Shown: positions 9,015-15,130 of the stretch, piece by piece | How the letters are laid out: each line of letters opens with the position of its first letter | Position numbering within the stretch: the stretch's first letter is position 1 | Assembly: GCA_937922105.1 (NCBI GenBank) | Contig: CAKZVN010000256.1 | Coordinates: 1-15,130 of the forward strand | Length of the DNA: 15,130 nucleotides | Direction of reading: 5' to 3' | From: an uncultured Litorilinea sp. | Lineage (GTDB): Bacteria; Chloroflexota; Anaerolineae; Caldilineales; Caldilineaceae | The notes under the pieces: model-generated | Databases searched by the model: none | What the model saw: the letters and a program-made list of their open reading frames with translations, nothing else | Told to the model about the DNA's origin: nothing | Program-made: the position numbers and the translations under genes

Positions 9015-9046
9015 GGGCGATCGGTGCGAGCCGGTCGCCCTTTTTT
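9015..9046 (+). terminator. Rho-independent terminator of bcp
   Basis: GGGCGATCGG pairs with CCGGTCGCCC (one T-G wobble) around the loop TGCGAG, directly followed by six T residues. It begins 19 bases after the bcp stop. This is a textbook intrinsic terminator. Confidence 0.92.
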
Positions 9047-9091
9047 GTGCCGGCGGGCGGGGGTGCGCGTCCGGCCTGCCTGGCGGGCGTA

Positions 9092-9100
9092 TGATATACT
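9092..9100 (+). promoter_or_regulatory. Predicted extended -10 promoter of the ArsA/Get3-like gene
   Basis: TGATATACT is a TGn extended -10 with TATACT at 9095-9100. It shares the 12-base pattern GTATGRTATACT with the elp3 promoter. No -35 match is seen. The expected start near 9107 gives a leader of about 105 bases. Confidence 0.5.
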
Positions 9101-9117
9101 GCCAATCGTGGCAGTAT
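9096..9117. promoter_or_regulatory. Perfect 9-bp palindrome overlapping the -10 region (candidate operator)
   Basis: ATACTGCCA (9096-9104) and TGGCAGTAT (9109-9117) are exact inverted arms around ATCG. The palindrome overlaps the predicted -10 and the transcription start, the usual place for a repressor site. The regulator is not identified. Confidence 0.55.
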
Positions 9118-9211
9118 GGGAACGTTTCGGCGCAGCCGGGCGTCTTCTCGGCGGCGCGCGAATGGAGCGCATGATTGTCTACGTGCGCGTGTTGAGGCTG
9201 CGAGGAATTGC

Positions 9212-10486
9212 ATGAGGATTTTGCTGTATACAGGAAAAGGCGGCGTGGGTAAGACCAGCATCAGCGCCGCAACTGCCATCCGCTGCGCGCAGTTGGGCTA
9301 TCGCACCGCGGTGCTCAGCACCGACCCGGCCCATAGCCTGGGCGATAGCTTCGACCGGCCCATCGGCAACGAACTGACCGAACTGGCTCCCAACCTGTGG
9401 GGCCAAGAGATTGACCTGCTCAACCAGATGGACAAGTACTGGGGCCGTGTGCAGGGCTATCTCAACGCACTCTTTTCTTGGCAAGGAATGGACGAACTGG
9501 TCGCCGAAGAGACTTCCGTGCTGCCGGGCATGGAGGAACTGGCGAGCCTAATGCAGATCACCTATCTGGCGGACAGCGGCGACTATGACGTGATCATCAT
9601 TGACGCCGCGCCCACCGGTTCAACACTGCAACTGCTCAGCCTGCCCGACATTGCCCGCTGGTATCTGGAGAAGATTTTCCCGTTCCAGCGGCGCACAGTG
9701 CAACTGGCGCGTCCGGTGGTCAAACGCATCAGCGACATCCCCATCCCGGATGAGGACTTTTTCGACAGCATCGAGGGCTTGGTGGGCTTCCTGGCGCGCA
9801 TGAGCGAACTGCTGAGCAACCCCACCATAAGCAGCATGCGCATTGTGCTTAACCCGGAGAAAATGGTGGTGAAAGAGGCACAACGCGCCTATACTTACCT
9901 CAACCTTTACGGCTATGCCGTGGACGCGGTGATCTGCAATCGCGTCTTTCCCCAAGAACTGATGGACGGCTACTTCGACCAGTGGAAGATTGCCCAACGC
10001 CAAAATCTGGAATTGGTGCGCGAATGTTTTCACCCACTGCCCATCTTCGAGATCCCGTTCTTCCGCCAAGAGGTGACGGGCATGGAGATGCTGCGCTTGA
10101 TGGCTGATACCGTCTTCGGCGCCGACCCGGTGCGCGGGGGCGAAGGGGACCCGACCCGCCACTTCTATATCGGCAAGCCGCAAGAAGTGTTGCGTCAAAA
10201 CGGGCACTATGTCTTGAGCATCCCCTTGCCGCTGGTAGAGCGCGAGCAGGTGCATCTGCATCGCAGCGTCTTCGACGAATTAGTGGTGCGCATCGGCAAC
10301 TGGAAGCGCAACATTGCGCTGCCCCTGGGCTTGGCAAAGCTGGAGATTGACGGCGCAACCTATGTGGAGGACCGGCTCAATATCCGCTTTGCCCTGGCTG
10401 AGTCTACGCCGGAACCTCCCGCCGAAAGTCTGCAACCCAATGCGTGGCAAGCCTTGCGCGCCCGTTTCGGCGGCAAAGCGACCTGA
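9212..10486 (+). CDS. ArsA/Get3-family ATPase with C-terminal Hsp20-like domain (Get3d-like)
   Basis: The 424-residue protein belongs to the ArsA/GET3 branch of SIMIBI P-loop ATPases. The deviant Walker A is GKGGVGKTS at about 8-16 with the signature Lys9. Switch I is STDPAHSLGD at about 36-45. Switch II is DAAPTG at about 131-136. The nucleotide-base loop is ICNRVFP at about 241-247. Residues from about 320 onward (HYVLSIPLPLVEREQVHLHR to IRFAL) match the ArsA_HSP20 alpha-crystallin-like domain seen in bacterial and plastid Get3d proteins. I see neither the arsenite-binding cysteine triad of ArsA nor the CxxC of Get3, and no ars genes are nearby. A chaperone or protein-targeting role is therefore more likely than arsenite export. 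ATG 9212 is preceded by GAGGA at 9202-9206. The gene appears monocistronic. Confidence 0.88.
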   Translation: MRILLYTGKGGVGKTSISAATAIRCAQLGYRTAVLSTDPAHSLGDSFDRPIGNELTELAPNLWGQEIDLLNQMDKYWGRVQGYLNALFSWQGMDELVAEETSVLPGMEELASLMQITYLADSGDYDVIIIDAAPTGSTLQLLSLPDIARWYLEKIFPFQRRTVQLARPVVKRISDIPIPDEDFFDSIEGLVGFLARMSELLSNPTISSMRIVLNPEKMVVKEAQRAYTYLNLYGYAVDAVICNRVFPQELMDGYFDQWKIAQRQNLELVRECFHPLPIFEIPFFRQEVTGMEMLRLMADTVFGADPVRGGEGDPTRHFYIGKPQEVLRQNGHYVLSIPLPLVEREQVHLHRSVFDELVVRIGNWKRNIALPLGLAKLEIDGATYVEDRLNIRFALAESTPEPPAESLQPNAWQALRARFGGKAT

Positions 10487-10511
10487 GCCACGCCGCTCCG
10501 GCGTTCTCCCC

Positions 10512-10543
10512 ACGACCGGGACCGTCACCGGCGGCCCGGTCGT
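10512..10543 (+). terminator. Strong GC hairpin after the ArsA/Get3-like gene, possible terminator
   Basis: ACGACCGGG (10512-10520) and CCCGGTCGT (10535-10543) are perfect 9-bp arms around a 14-base loop, 25 bases after the stop. No T-tract follows (ATCCTCTCAC), so it may pause or protect RNA rather than terminate efficiently. Confidence 0.45.
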
Positions 10544-10592
10544 ATCCTCTCACTTGACCATATCGTATAGCTAGTGATGGCTGTGACGCAGA

Positions 10593-11171
10593 ATGGCCGA
10601 GATTCAACGAGGTGATCCTGTCGAAGAGACCGTGTTGGTCGATCTGCTGCGGCGGGCGCAGGATACCCGCGATCCGGCAGCCTTCGACGGTCTTTACCTG
10701 CTCTTTGCCGACCGGGTCTATCGTTATCTGCTGGCACGCATGGGTGACCCGGAATTGGCCGAGGAGGTGACGGCGCAGTCGTTTCTGCGTCTGATCGAGA
10801 AGATCGATCTCTATCGTATCGGCCCGCGCGACAACGCGGCGATCTTTTCCGCCTGGCTCTATCGCCTGGCGCATAACAAGATGGTGGATGTGTTGCGCAA
10901 CCGCCGGCGCGCTCAAGAAGCCCCTTTGGAGCAGGCGCTTCATGTCGGCGACGGGCGCATCATCGAGATGGTGGAAGACCGCCTGGACTTCGAGCGGATT
11001 TTGTCCGGGCTGCAACACCTCAACGAGCAGCAGCGTGAGGTGATTCTGCTGCGCTTTGTGGACGAATTGAGCATCGCCGAGACGGCGATGCTGATGCAAA
11101 AGAGCGAGGGAGCGGTGAAGGCGTTGCAGCATCGCGCGCTGGAGGCCCTTCGTCGCCATTTGCAGAGCTAG
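10593..11171 (+). CDS. ECF-type RNA polymerase sigma factor
   Basis: This 192-residue protein carries sigma-70 region 2 at about 25-105 and region 4 at about 135-190, with no regions 1 or 3, as in ECF factors. Region 2 includes YRYLLARMGDPELAEEVTAQSFLRL and AWLYRLAHNKMVDVLRNRRR. Region 4 includes LNEQQREVILLRFVDELSIAETAMLM and a helix-turn-helix ending SEGAVKALQHRALEALRR. ATG 10593 is the start because an in-frame TGA lies at 10584-10586; the Shine-Dalgarno sequence is weak. The DUF5667 membrane protein begins 6 bases after the stop, so the two are almost surely cotranscribed. In such pairs the membrane protein is the suspected anti-sigma factor. I cannot identify the target promoters. A TTGACC at 10554 has no matching -10. 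Confidence 0.95.
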   Translation: MAEIQRGDPVEETVLVDLLRRAQDTRDPAAFDGLYLLFADRVYRYLLARMGDPELAEEVTAQSFLRLIEKIDLYRIGPRDNAAIFSAWLYRLAHNKMVDVLRNRRRAQEAPLEQALHVGDGRIIEMVEDRLDFERILSGLQHLNEQQREVILLRFVDELSIAETAMLMQKSEGAVKALQHRALEALRRHLQS

Positions 11172-11177
11172 AGGGTC

Positions 11178-13319
11178 ATGACAGGAACGATGGGACCGGA
11201 GCAACTGCCCGGACAGCAACCCGACGAGACACCGGGCAATGAGACGCCGGGAATGATCCCGGACGAGATTTTGGACGCGGCGCTAGCCGCGCTGGAAGCG
11301 GGCGAGGCGCCGGACACAATTCTCGCCCGCTATCCGGACCACGCTGCGGCATTGGCGCCGCTACTGGTTGGGCTGGCGGCGCTGCGCGGGCGCGCCAAGC
11401 CGGCTTTGCCGGGGCCTGCGTTTGTGCGTGTGCGCCGCCAAGTCGCCCAGGCTGCGGCTCAAGCCGCCGCCGCGCGCAGGCCGCGCCCGCTGGCGCCCCG
11501 TCGTGCGTCGCGCCTGCCGGCGCCCACACCGTCCCCTGTCGCGCCGCGCCCGGCGCGGGCGCGCGGCTTTCATTGGCCGTTGCTGGTGGGAGGCTTTGCC
11601 ACTGCGGCGGCGGTGCTCTTGGTCTGGGTGGCGGTTGCCGGCGCGGGCGGCAGCCTGCCGGGCAGCCCGCTTTATTCGCTCAAACGCAGCGGCGAGACTT
11701 TGCAAGGGTTGATCCGCAGCGCGGCAGGCACCGAGGCGACGTGGTTGGCAGACCAAGCCACGCGGCGCTTGGATGAAGCGCTCCGTTTGGAAACAGCCGG
11801 CACACCGGTAGACGCGGCATTTTTGGCCGAGGCGACACGCAGCGTGGAAGAGGCGCGCCGCGCGCTGCAAACACTCCCGCCCGCGGAGCGGGCACGCGCG
11901 CTGGTGGAGTGGCGCGAGGCATTGACAGCGTTGGGGGGCGGCGACACGACCGGTCCTGCAGCCCAGGCTTTGGCCGCGACTCTTGACGCGGTGAGCGCGG
12001 ACTTGGACCTGGCGCGCACGCCGCCCACGCTTGTCCCTTCGCCGACCCCGACCCCCACCGAGTTGCCCAGTGCCACGCCAGCGCTGGTGTTGCCCGCCGT
12101 GACTATCGCCACTGCGACGCCGCTGCCCACATTGCCGCCCACCGCGTCGCCTACTGCGGAGCCGCCGCTCGGCCCCACCGCCACGCCGGAAGCGCAGGTG
12201 GTGGTTGCCGAATCACCCACCGCGACCCCGACCGCAACGGCAACTCCCTCGCCCAGCCCGACCCCAGACGAGCCGACGAGCGTTCCCACGCCCACCTGGA
12301 CACCTTTGCCCACAGCAACCGCGACCGGTGAGCCGACCGCCACTGCGTCGCCCACGCCGACACCGACGCCCACGGCAAGTCCGACCGCTACATTGACCGC
12401 GGAACCGACCCTTACCCCGGAGCCGACCGCGACGCCTGCACCTACTGAAGAGCCGACGCCGACAGCCACACCGGAACCAACTGCGACACCGGAGCCTTCC
12501 GCAGAGCCGACCGCGACGCCTGCACCTACCGAGGAGCCGACAGCCACACCGGAACCGACCGCGACACCGGAGCCTTCCGCAGAGCCGACCGCGACGTCTG
12601 CACCTACTGAAGAGCCGACGCCGACAGCCACACCAGAACCGACCGCAGAACCGGTGGAAGAGACAGCCCTGGCTCCCCCTGCTACGCCCGCGCCTACTGA
12701 AGAAGTTGCGCCGGAGGCGACGGCGACTCCCGAGCCTGGGGAGGAACCCGGCGCAGAGTTGCGCGAGGGCGTGGCGGAGGAAGCAGAGGTGCCGGCAGAA
12801 GCCGGTGTAGAGTCCCCGGCGGACGCTACGGCAACCCCTGCGCCCGAGGAAATTGTTGCGGAGGACGCAGGGAATGAGGGCGATTCCCAAGCCGAGACTG
12901 AGCAGACCTCGGGTGCCGACACCGGGGAGACAACCGGTATCACGGACGCAGCAACCCCGACCCCTGTATCGGTACGACCGCGCCCGACGCGCCGTCCCGT
13001 GGCGACGCCTACCATCACACCGACGGCTACCGTCACCGTTACCGCAACACTGACCCCCACGGCGACTGTGCTGCCCTTGCGCGGGCTAATACCGTCGGCG
13101 ACACCCGTTCCTCCCTCGGCAACCCCTGTGCCGACTGTGACGCCGGCGGCAATCCCCTTGCCCAGCGCGACGCCCATCCCCACCGCGACCGCAACGGTCA
13201 CAGCGACGGTCACACCCACGGTGACGCCGACTGCGACGCCTAGTCCGACGGGCACGCCGACGCCGGAAGAGGAAGCGTCACCGGTTGCCGAGCCGGAGAC
13301 GCCCACGCCCTCCGGCTGA
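11178..13319 (+). CDS. DUF5667-containing single-pass membrane protein with very long Pro/Thr-rich tail, candidate anti-sigma factor
   Basis: The 713-residue protein has four parts. The cytoplasmic N-terminal segment (about 1-130) contains a helical stretch, ILDAALAALEAGEAPDTIL...YPDHAAALAPLL, then a basic Arg/Pro region. One transmembrane helix lies at about 133-156 (LLVGGFATAAAVLLVWVAVA). A DUF5667-like extracytoplasmic domain covers about 160-255: it starts with the typical LPGSPLYSLKR and continues as charged helices. From about 280 to the end it is Pro/Thr/Ala/Glu-rich low complexity, with a more acidic block at about 490-590. The positive-inside rule and the basic region predict N-in, C-out. 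The adjacent ECF gene suggests that the N-terminal part restrains the sigma factor, but no zinc-binding anti-sigma motif is visible. The start could be 11178 or the in-frame ATG 11190. The tail may be a cell-wall-spanning or glycosylated stalk. Confidence 0.85.
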   Translation: MTGTMGPEQLPGQQPDETPGNETPGMIPDEILDAALAALEAGEAPDTILARYPDHAAALAPLLVGLAALRGRAKPALPGPAFVRVRRQVAQAAAQAAAARRPRPLAPRRASRLPAPTPSPVAPRPARARGFHWPLLVGGFATAAAVLLVWVAVAGAGGSLPGSPLYSLKRSGETLQGLIRSAAGTEATWLADQATRRLDEALRLETAGTPVDAAFLAEATRSVEEARRALQTLPPAERARALVEWREALTALGGGDTTGPAAQALAATLDAVSADLDLARTPPTLVPSPTPTPTELPSATPALVLPAVTIATATPLPTLPPTASPTAEPPLGPTATPEAQVVVAESPTATPTATATPSPSPTPDEPTSVPTPTWTPLPTATATGEPTATASPTPTPTPTASPTATLTAEPTLTPEPTATPAPTEEPTPTATPEPTATPEPSAEPTATPAPTEEPTATPEPTATPEPSAEPTATSAPTEEPTPTATPEPTAEPVEETALAPPATPAPTEEVAPEATATPEPGEEPGAELREGVAEEAEVPAEAGVESPADATATPAPEEIVAEDAGNEGDSQAETEQTSGADTGETTGITDAATPTPVSVRPRPTRRPVATPTITPTATVTVTATLTPTATVLPLRGLIPSATPVPPSATPVPTVTPAAIPLPSATPIPTATATVTATVTPTVTPTATPSPTGTPTPEEEASPVAEPETPTPSG
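12421..12648 (+). repeat. Imperfect tandem repeat of 84/78 bp encoding Pro/Thr/Glu-rich units
   Basis: Three in-register copies begin at 12421, 12505 and 12583. The first is 84 bp, the second is 78 bp because of a 6-base (Pro-Thr) deletion, and the third is partial. The units encode EPTATPAPTEEPT... blocks of 28 and 26 residues. The near-identity at DNA level points to recent slippage or unequal exchange, with the frame kept. Confidence 0.85.
13291..13317. terminator. Inverted repeat at the convergent gene ends, possible bidirectional terminator
   Basis: AGCCGGAG (13291-13298) and CTCCGGCT (13310-13317) form a perfect 8-bp stem with an 11-base loop. The right arm reaches the first base of the TGA stop of the DUF5667 gene. 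No T-tract is present on either side. Its location between two converging genes suggests transcription termination, at low confidence. Confidence 0.35.
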
Positions 13320-13324
13320 ACGCG

Positions 13325-13888
13325 CTATCGTTTCAGGCGCGGCAGGGTGATCCCGGTTTGGCCTTGATACTTGCCCTGGCGGTCGGCGTAGGAGACCTCC
13401 GGCGGTTCACCCTCGAAGAAGAGCACTTGGGCGATGCCTTCGTTGGCGTAAATCTTGGCAGGCAGCGGCGTGGTGTTGGAGATTTCCAGCGTCACGTAGC
13501 CCTCCCACGCCGGCTCGAAGGGCGTTACATTTACAATAATACCGCAGCGCGCATACGTTGATTTGCCCACGCACAAGGTGATCACATTGCGCGGGATGCG
13601 GAAGTATTCCACCGTGCGTGCCAGAGCGAAGCTGTTGGGCGGGATGATGCAGACCTCCCCGCGGTAGAAGGTCATGGCGCTTTCATCAATGGCTTTGGGG
13701 TCCACCACGGTTAAGCGCCCCGTGGCGGAGGTAAAGATACGAAACTCGTCCGCCACGCGAATGTCATAGCCGAAGCTGCTCAGCCCATAGGAGATGGTGC
13801 CGCTGGCGATCTGGCGCTCCTCAAAGGGGTCAATCATGGCGTGTTCGCGCGCCATGCGCCGGATCCAATGATCGGGTTTGATGGACAT
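13325..13888 (-). CDS. dcd: dCTP deaminase
   Basis: It deaminates dCTP to dUTP, feeding dTMP synthesis. Some family members also hydrolyse the product to dUMP. The 187-residue length is usual for the trimeric dCTP deaminase/dUTPase fold. The N-terminus has WIRRMAREHAMIDPF and YGLSSFGYDIRVADEF at about 34-49. The catalytic/binding segment is VGKSTYARCGIIVNVTPFEPAWEGYVTLEIS, with Ser110, Arg114 and Glu135 in the expected places. GIAQVLFFEG follows at about 151-160. ATG 13888 has GGGAG a few bases upstream; reading back to 14224 would overlap the DUF4395 gene in another frame and adds no homology. It lies 41 bp downstream of the DUF4395-like gene, and the two probably share a transcript. Whether it is mono- or bifunctional cannot be decided by eye. 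Confidence 0.95.
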   Translation of the reverse strand: MSIKPDHWIRRMAREHAMIDPFEERQIASGTISYGLSSFGYDIRVADEFRIFTSATGRLTVVDPKAIDESAMTFYRGEVCIIPPNSFALARTVEYFRIPRNVITLCVGKSTYARCGIIVNVTPFEPAWEGYVTLEISNTTPLPAKIYANEGIAQVLFFEGEPPEVSYADRQGKYQGQTGITLPRLKR

Positions 13889-13929
13889 ACCGGCTCCCTT
13901 CGTGCCGATGGGCGTGTGGGCTGTGTCGC

Positions 13930-14394
13930 CTAGCCTTTTGCACCGAAGAAGCGGTAGCGATGCAACTTGAGTTGGAAATAGAGCGCGCAGCCCACGCAAT
14001 AGCCCGCCAGCGCCGCGATCACCGCCCCGCACACTGCCAACACCAGCCCCCATCCCACCACATGCAGGCCGGACAAGAAGAAAATCTGTGCCACCCCCAG
14101 CAGGGTCGCCAGGATGAGGTTGTTGAAGCGGATCAGGCGGCGGTCTTCGCGCGGGGCCGCGGCGAGCTTGGCGCCATAGAGCCTGCGCCCAACATGGGCC
14201 AAGAGGTTCCAGCGCTTGCCCCACAACAGCGGCGGCAGGACAACCGCCAAGACCAACGTCGTCAACAGCGGTTGTTGTAGGAGGAATCCAGCGAGCAGAC
14301 AGACCAGGTAGAACCAGCGGCTGAGGGTGACGATGGGCAGCGGGATATCATCGGCGTGGGCAGCCCCGGCGGGCACATGGGACGTGGCAGGCAT
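13930..14394 (-). CDS. DUF4395-like integral membrane protein
   Basis: The 154-residue protein has about four hydrophobic helices: two close together at about 27-58, one at about 90-109 and one at about 112-137. A basic cytoplasmic-type loop (about 59-88, KRWNLLAHVGRRLYGAKLAAAPREDRR) lies between the pairs. The stretch RFNNLILATLLG and the Cys pair GYCVGC (C133, C136) followed by LY and a basic tail match the DUF4395 pattern. The function of that family is not established; a thiol or metal role for the cysteine pair is a guess. ATG 14394 has GAGGAGAG about 10 bases upstream and lies downstream of a predicted promoter. An in-frame start at 14526 or 14541 is therefore unlikely. Confidence 0.75.
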   Translation of the reverse strand: MPATSHVPAGAAHADDIPLPIVTLSRWFYLVCLLAGFLLQQPLLTTLVLAVVLPPLLWGKRWNLLAHVGRRLYGAKLAAAPREDRRLIRFNNLILATLLGVAQIFFLSGLHVVGWGLVLAVCGAVIAALAGYCVGCALYFQLKLHRYRFFGAKG

Positions 14395-14482
14395 AGCGAA
14401 CGGACTCTCCTCGGGGCGACGCGCCCCCTGATCATGGTGCGGATTCCTTTGCAGACCGGTGGGAATGGTGCCGGTGAGGGGG

Positions 14483-14511
14483 ATGATAGCGAGAAAGCAG
14501 AGTGGCGTCAA
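14483..14511 (-). promoter_or_regulatory. Predicted promoter of the DUF4395-dcd pair
   Basis: On the minus strand TTGACG (14511-14506) is followed by 17 bases and TATCAT (14488-14483), a good sigma-70 match. Transcription would start near 14476, leaving a leader of about 80 bases before the ATG at 14394. The 159-bp gap between the permease stop and this ATG contains nothing else that I can support. Confidence 0.65.
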
Positions 14512-14553
14512 CATGGCGCGTTTCATGGCAACAGATCGCACAGGGCCGGTCGC

Positions 14554-15130
14554 CTATGCCGCGCGCTGGGCCAAGCGTCGCCAGACCAGCCCGCGACCGG
14601 GCGCCAAGAGAAAGACCACCCCGAAGACGGTGGTTGCCACCAGCACCATCGCCGGCCCGGAGGCAATGTTAACGTAGTAACTCAGGTATAACCCCGTGAC
14701 GTTGGCGCAGGCGCCGATGGTCGCCGCCGTGAGCATCATGGTGGGCAAGCGGCGCGTCAAGAGTTGGGCCGCGGCTGCGGGTGTCACCAACATGGCGAGC
14801 ATGAGTGCAACCCCCACCGTTTGTAACGAAATCACAATTGTCAGCGCGATGAGGATGAGCAACAGATAGCGCAAGACCAGCACCGGCAAGCGCAACACCA
14901 CCGCCAGCGTTGGGTCGAAAGCCATGACCAAAAACTCTTTGTAGAGCAACAACACGATCAGCAGCACCAGCGCGCCCAGACCGAAAATCACCCACAGGTC
15001 TTGGATCGAGACGCCCAGCACGTCACCGAAGAGAATGTGGGCCAAGTCTACGGCATAGCTACGCACTGTACTGAGTAAAGCCACGCCCAGGGCAAAACTC
15101 CCCGCGAAGATAATGCCGATAGCGGTGTCT
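14554..15130 (-). CDS. Metal ABC transporter permease, ABC-3 family (ZnuB/MntB-like), 5' end outside window
   Basis: This is the membrane subunit of a zinc- or manganese-type ABC importer, which partners a ZnuC-like ATPase and a cluster A-I binding protein. About 190 C-terminal residues are seen and the N-terminus lies beyond the right edge. The reading frame is open to the edge: the visible sequence starts DTAIGIIFAGSFALGVALLS, a characteristic ABC-3 segment, followed by VDLAHILFGDVLGVS. Several hydrophobic helices follow, and a late segment VTGLYLSYYVNIASGPAMVLVAT is typical of the family's last helices. An internal GTG at 15084 is not the start. The metal specificity cannot be read from the permease. 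The stop lies 159 bp before the DUF4395-like gene, which has its own promoter, so the two are probably separate transcripts. Confidence 0.92.
   Translation of the reverse strand, partial: DTAIGIIFAGSFALGVALLSTVRSYAVDLAHILFGDVLGVSIQDLWVIFGLGALVLLIVLLLYKEFLVMAFDPTLAVVLRLPVLVLRYLLLILIALTIVISLQTVGVALMLAMLVTPAAAAQLLTRRLPTMMLTAATIGACANVTGLYLSYYVNIASGPAMVLVATTVFGVVFLLAPGRGLVWRRLAQRAA

Noticed and set aside
9116..9211. N-terminal extension of the ArsA/Get3-like protein to 9116
   Set aside because: The 32 extra residues are basic and unlike the family. The P-loop normally lies within the first 20 residues, as it does from ATG 9212, which has GAGGA upstream.
9212..10486. Naming the ATPase as an arsenite efflux ATPase
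   Set aside because: The arsenite-binding cysteines are not seen and there is no arsB, arsR or arsD nearby.
10554..10582. TTGACC upstream of the ECF gene as a -35 box
   Set aside because: No -10-like hexamer lies 16-18 bases downstream, and the TATAGC nearby is only 6 bases away.
12205..12890. Regular repeat pattern considered as a CRISPR or satellite array
   Set aside because: The periodicity is that of Pro-Thr codons inside an open frame, units vary in length by multiples of three, and there are no unique spacers.
11672..13306. Minus-strand open frame of 544 codons rich in Val, Gly, Ala and Ser
   Set aside because: It is the antisense reading of the Pro/Thr repeats (ACC/CCG codons become GGT/CGG-type frames). 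The plus frame has the membrane helix and the DUF5667-like domain.
13889..14224. N-terminal extension of dcd to 14224
   Set aside because: The added residues are Arg/Gly/Pro-rich and overlap the DUF4395-like gene in another frame. The ATG at 13888 has a ribosome site and begins the conserved N-terminus.

Overview
The window is a compact, GC-rich piece of bacterial chromosome with short intergenic gaps, one low-GC gene and no RNA gene, CRISPR array or insertion sequence that I can see. The gene set suggests a member of the Chloroflexota, as inference only: a bacterial Elp3 with a short radical-SAM cysteine spacing, an ECF sigma factor followed by a DUF5667 protein, and an ArsA/Get3-type ATPase with a C-terminal Hsp20-like domain.

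Left part, minus strand (1-5826). Read 5' to 3' it holds a Trm9-like tRNA methyltransferase, galactokinase, an AlaX-type alanyl-tRNA editing protein, a low-GC gene resembling DUF6414, and a family-5 solute-binding lipoprotein that runs off the left edge. The lipoprotein appears to start at TTG and carries a Tat motif just before its lipobox.

Middle, plus strand (5925-13319). Elp3 is divergent from the Trm9-like gene. Together they could make and then methylate a carboxymethyl group on wobble uridine. Next comes an unrecognised 199-aa protein behind a near-consensus sigma-70 promoter whose spacer holds a perfect GAAC-N4-GTTC SOS-type box, with a 9-bp hairpin in the leader. A Bcp peroxiredoxin with a clear terminator follows, then the ArsA/Get3d-like ATPase with a perfect palindrome over its -10 region. 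An ECF sigma factor and a membrane-anchored DUF5667 protein with a Pro/Thr tail of more than 400 residues complete the block.

Right part, minus strand (13325-15130). A dCTP deaminase lies tail-to-tail with the DUF5667 gene, 5 bp apart. Upstream of it are a DUF4395-like membrane protein with its own predicted promoter and an ABC-3 family metal permease that runs off the right edge.

Three of the genes act on tRNA quality or modification (AlaX, Trm9-like, Elp3), and they lie within about 5.2 kb. Several genes have candidate dedicated operators. The two most promising leads are the Elp3/Trm9 pair and the SOS-box orphan at 7740-8339.
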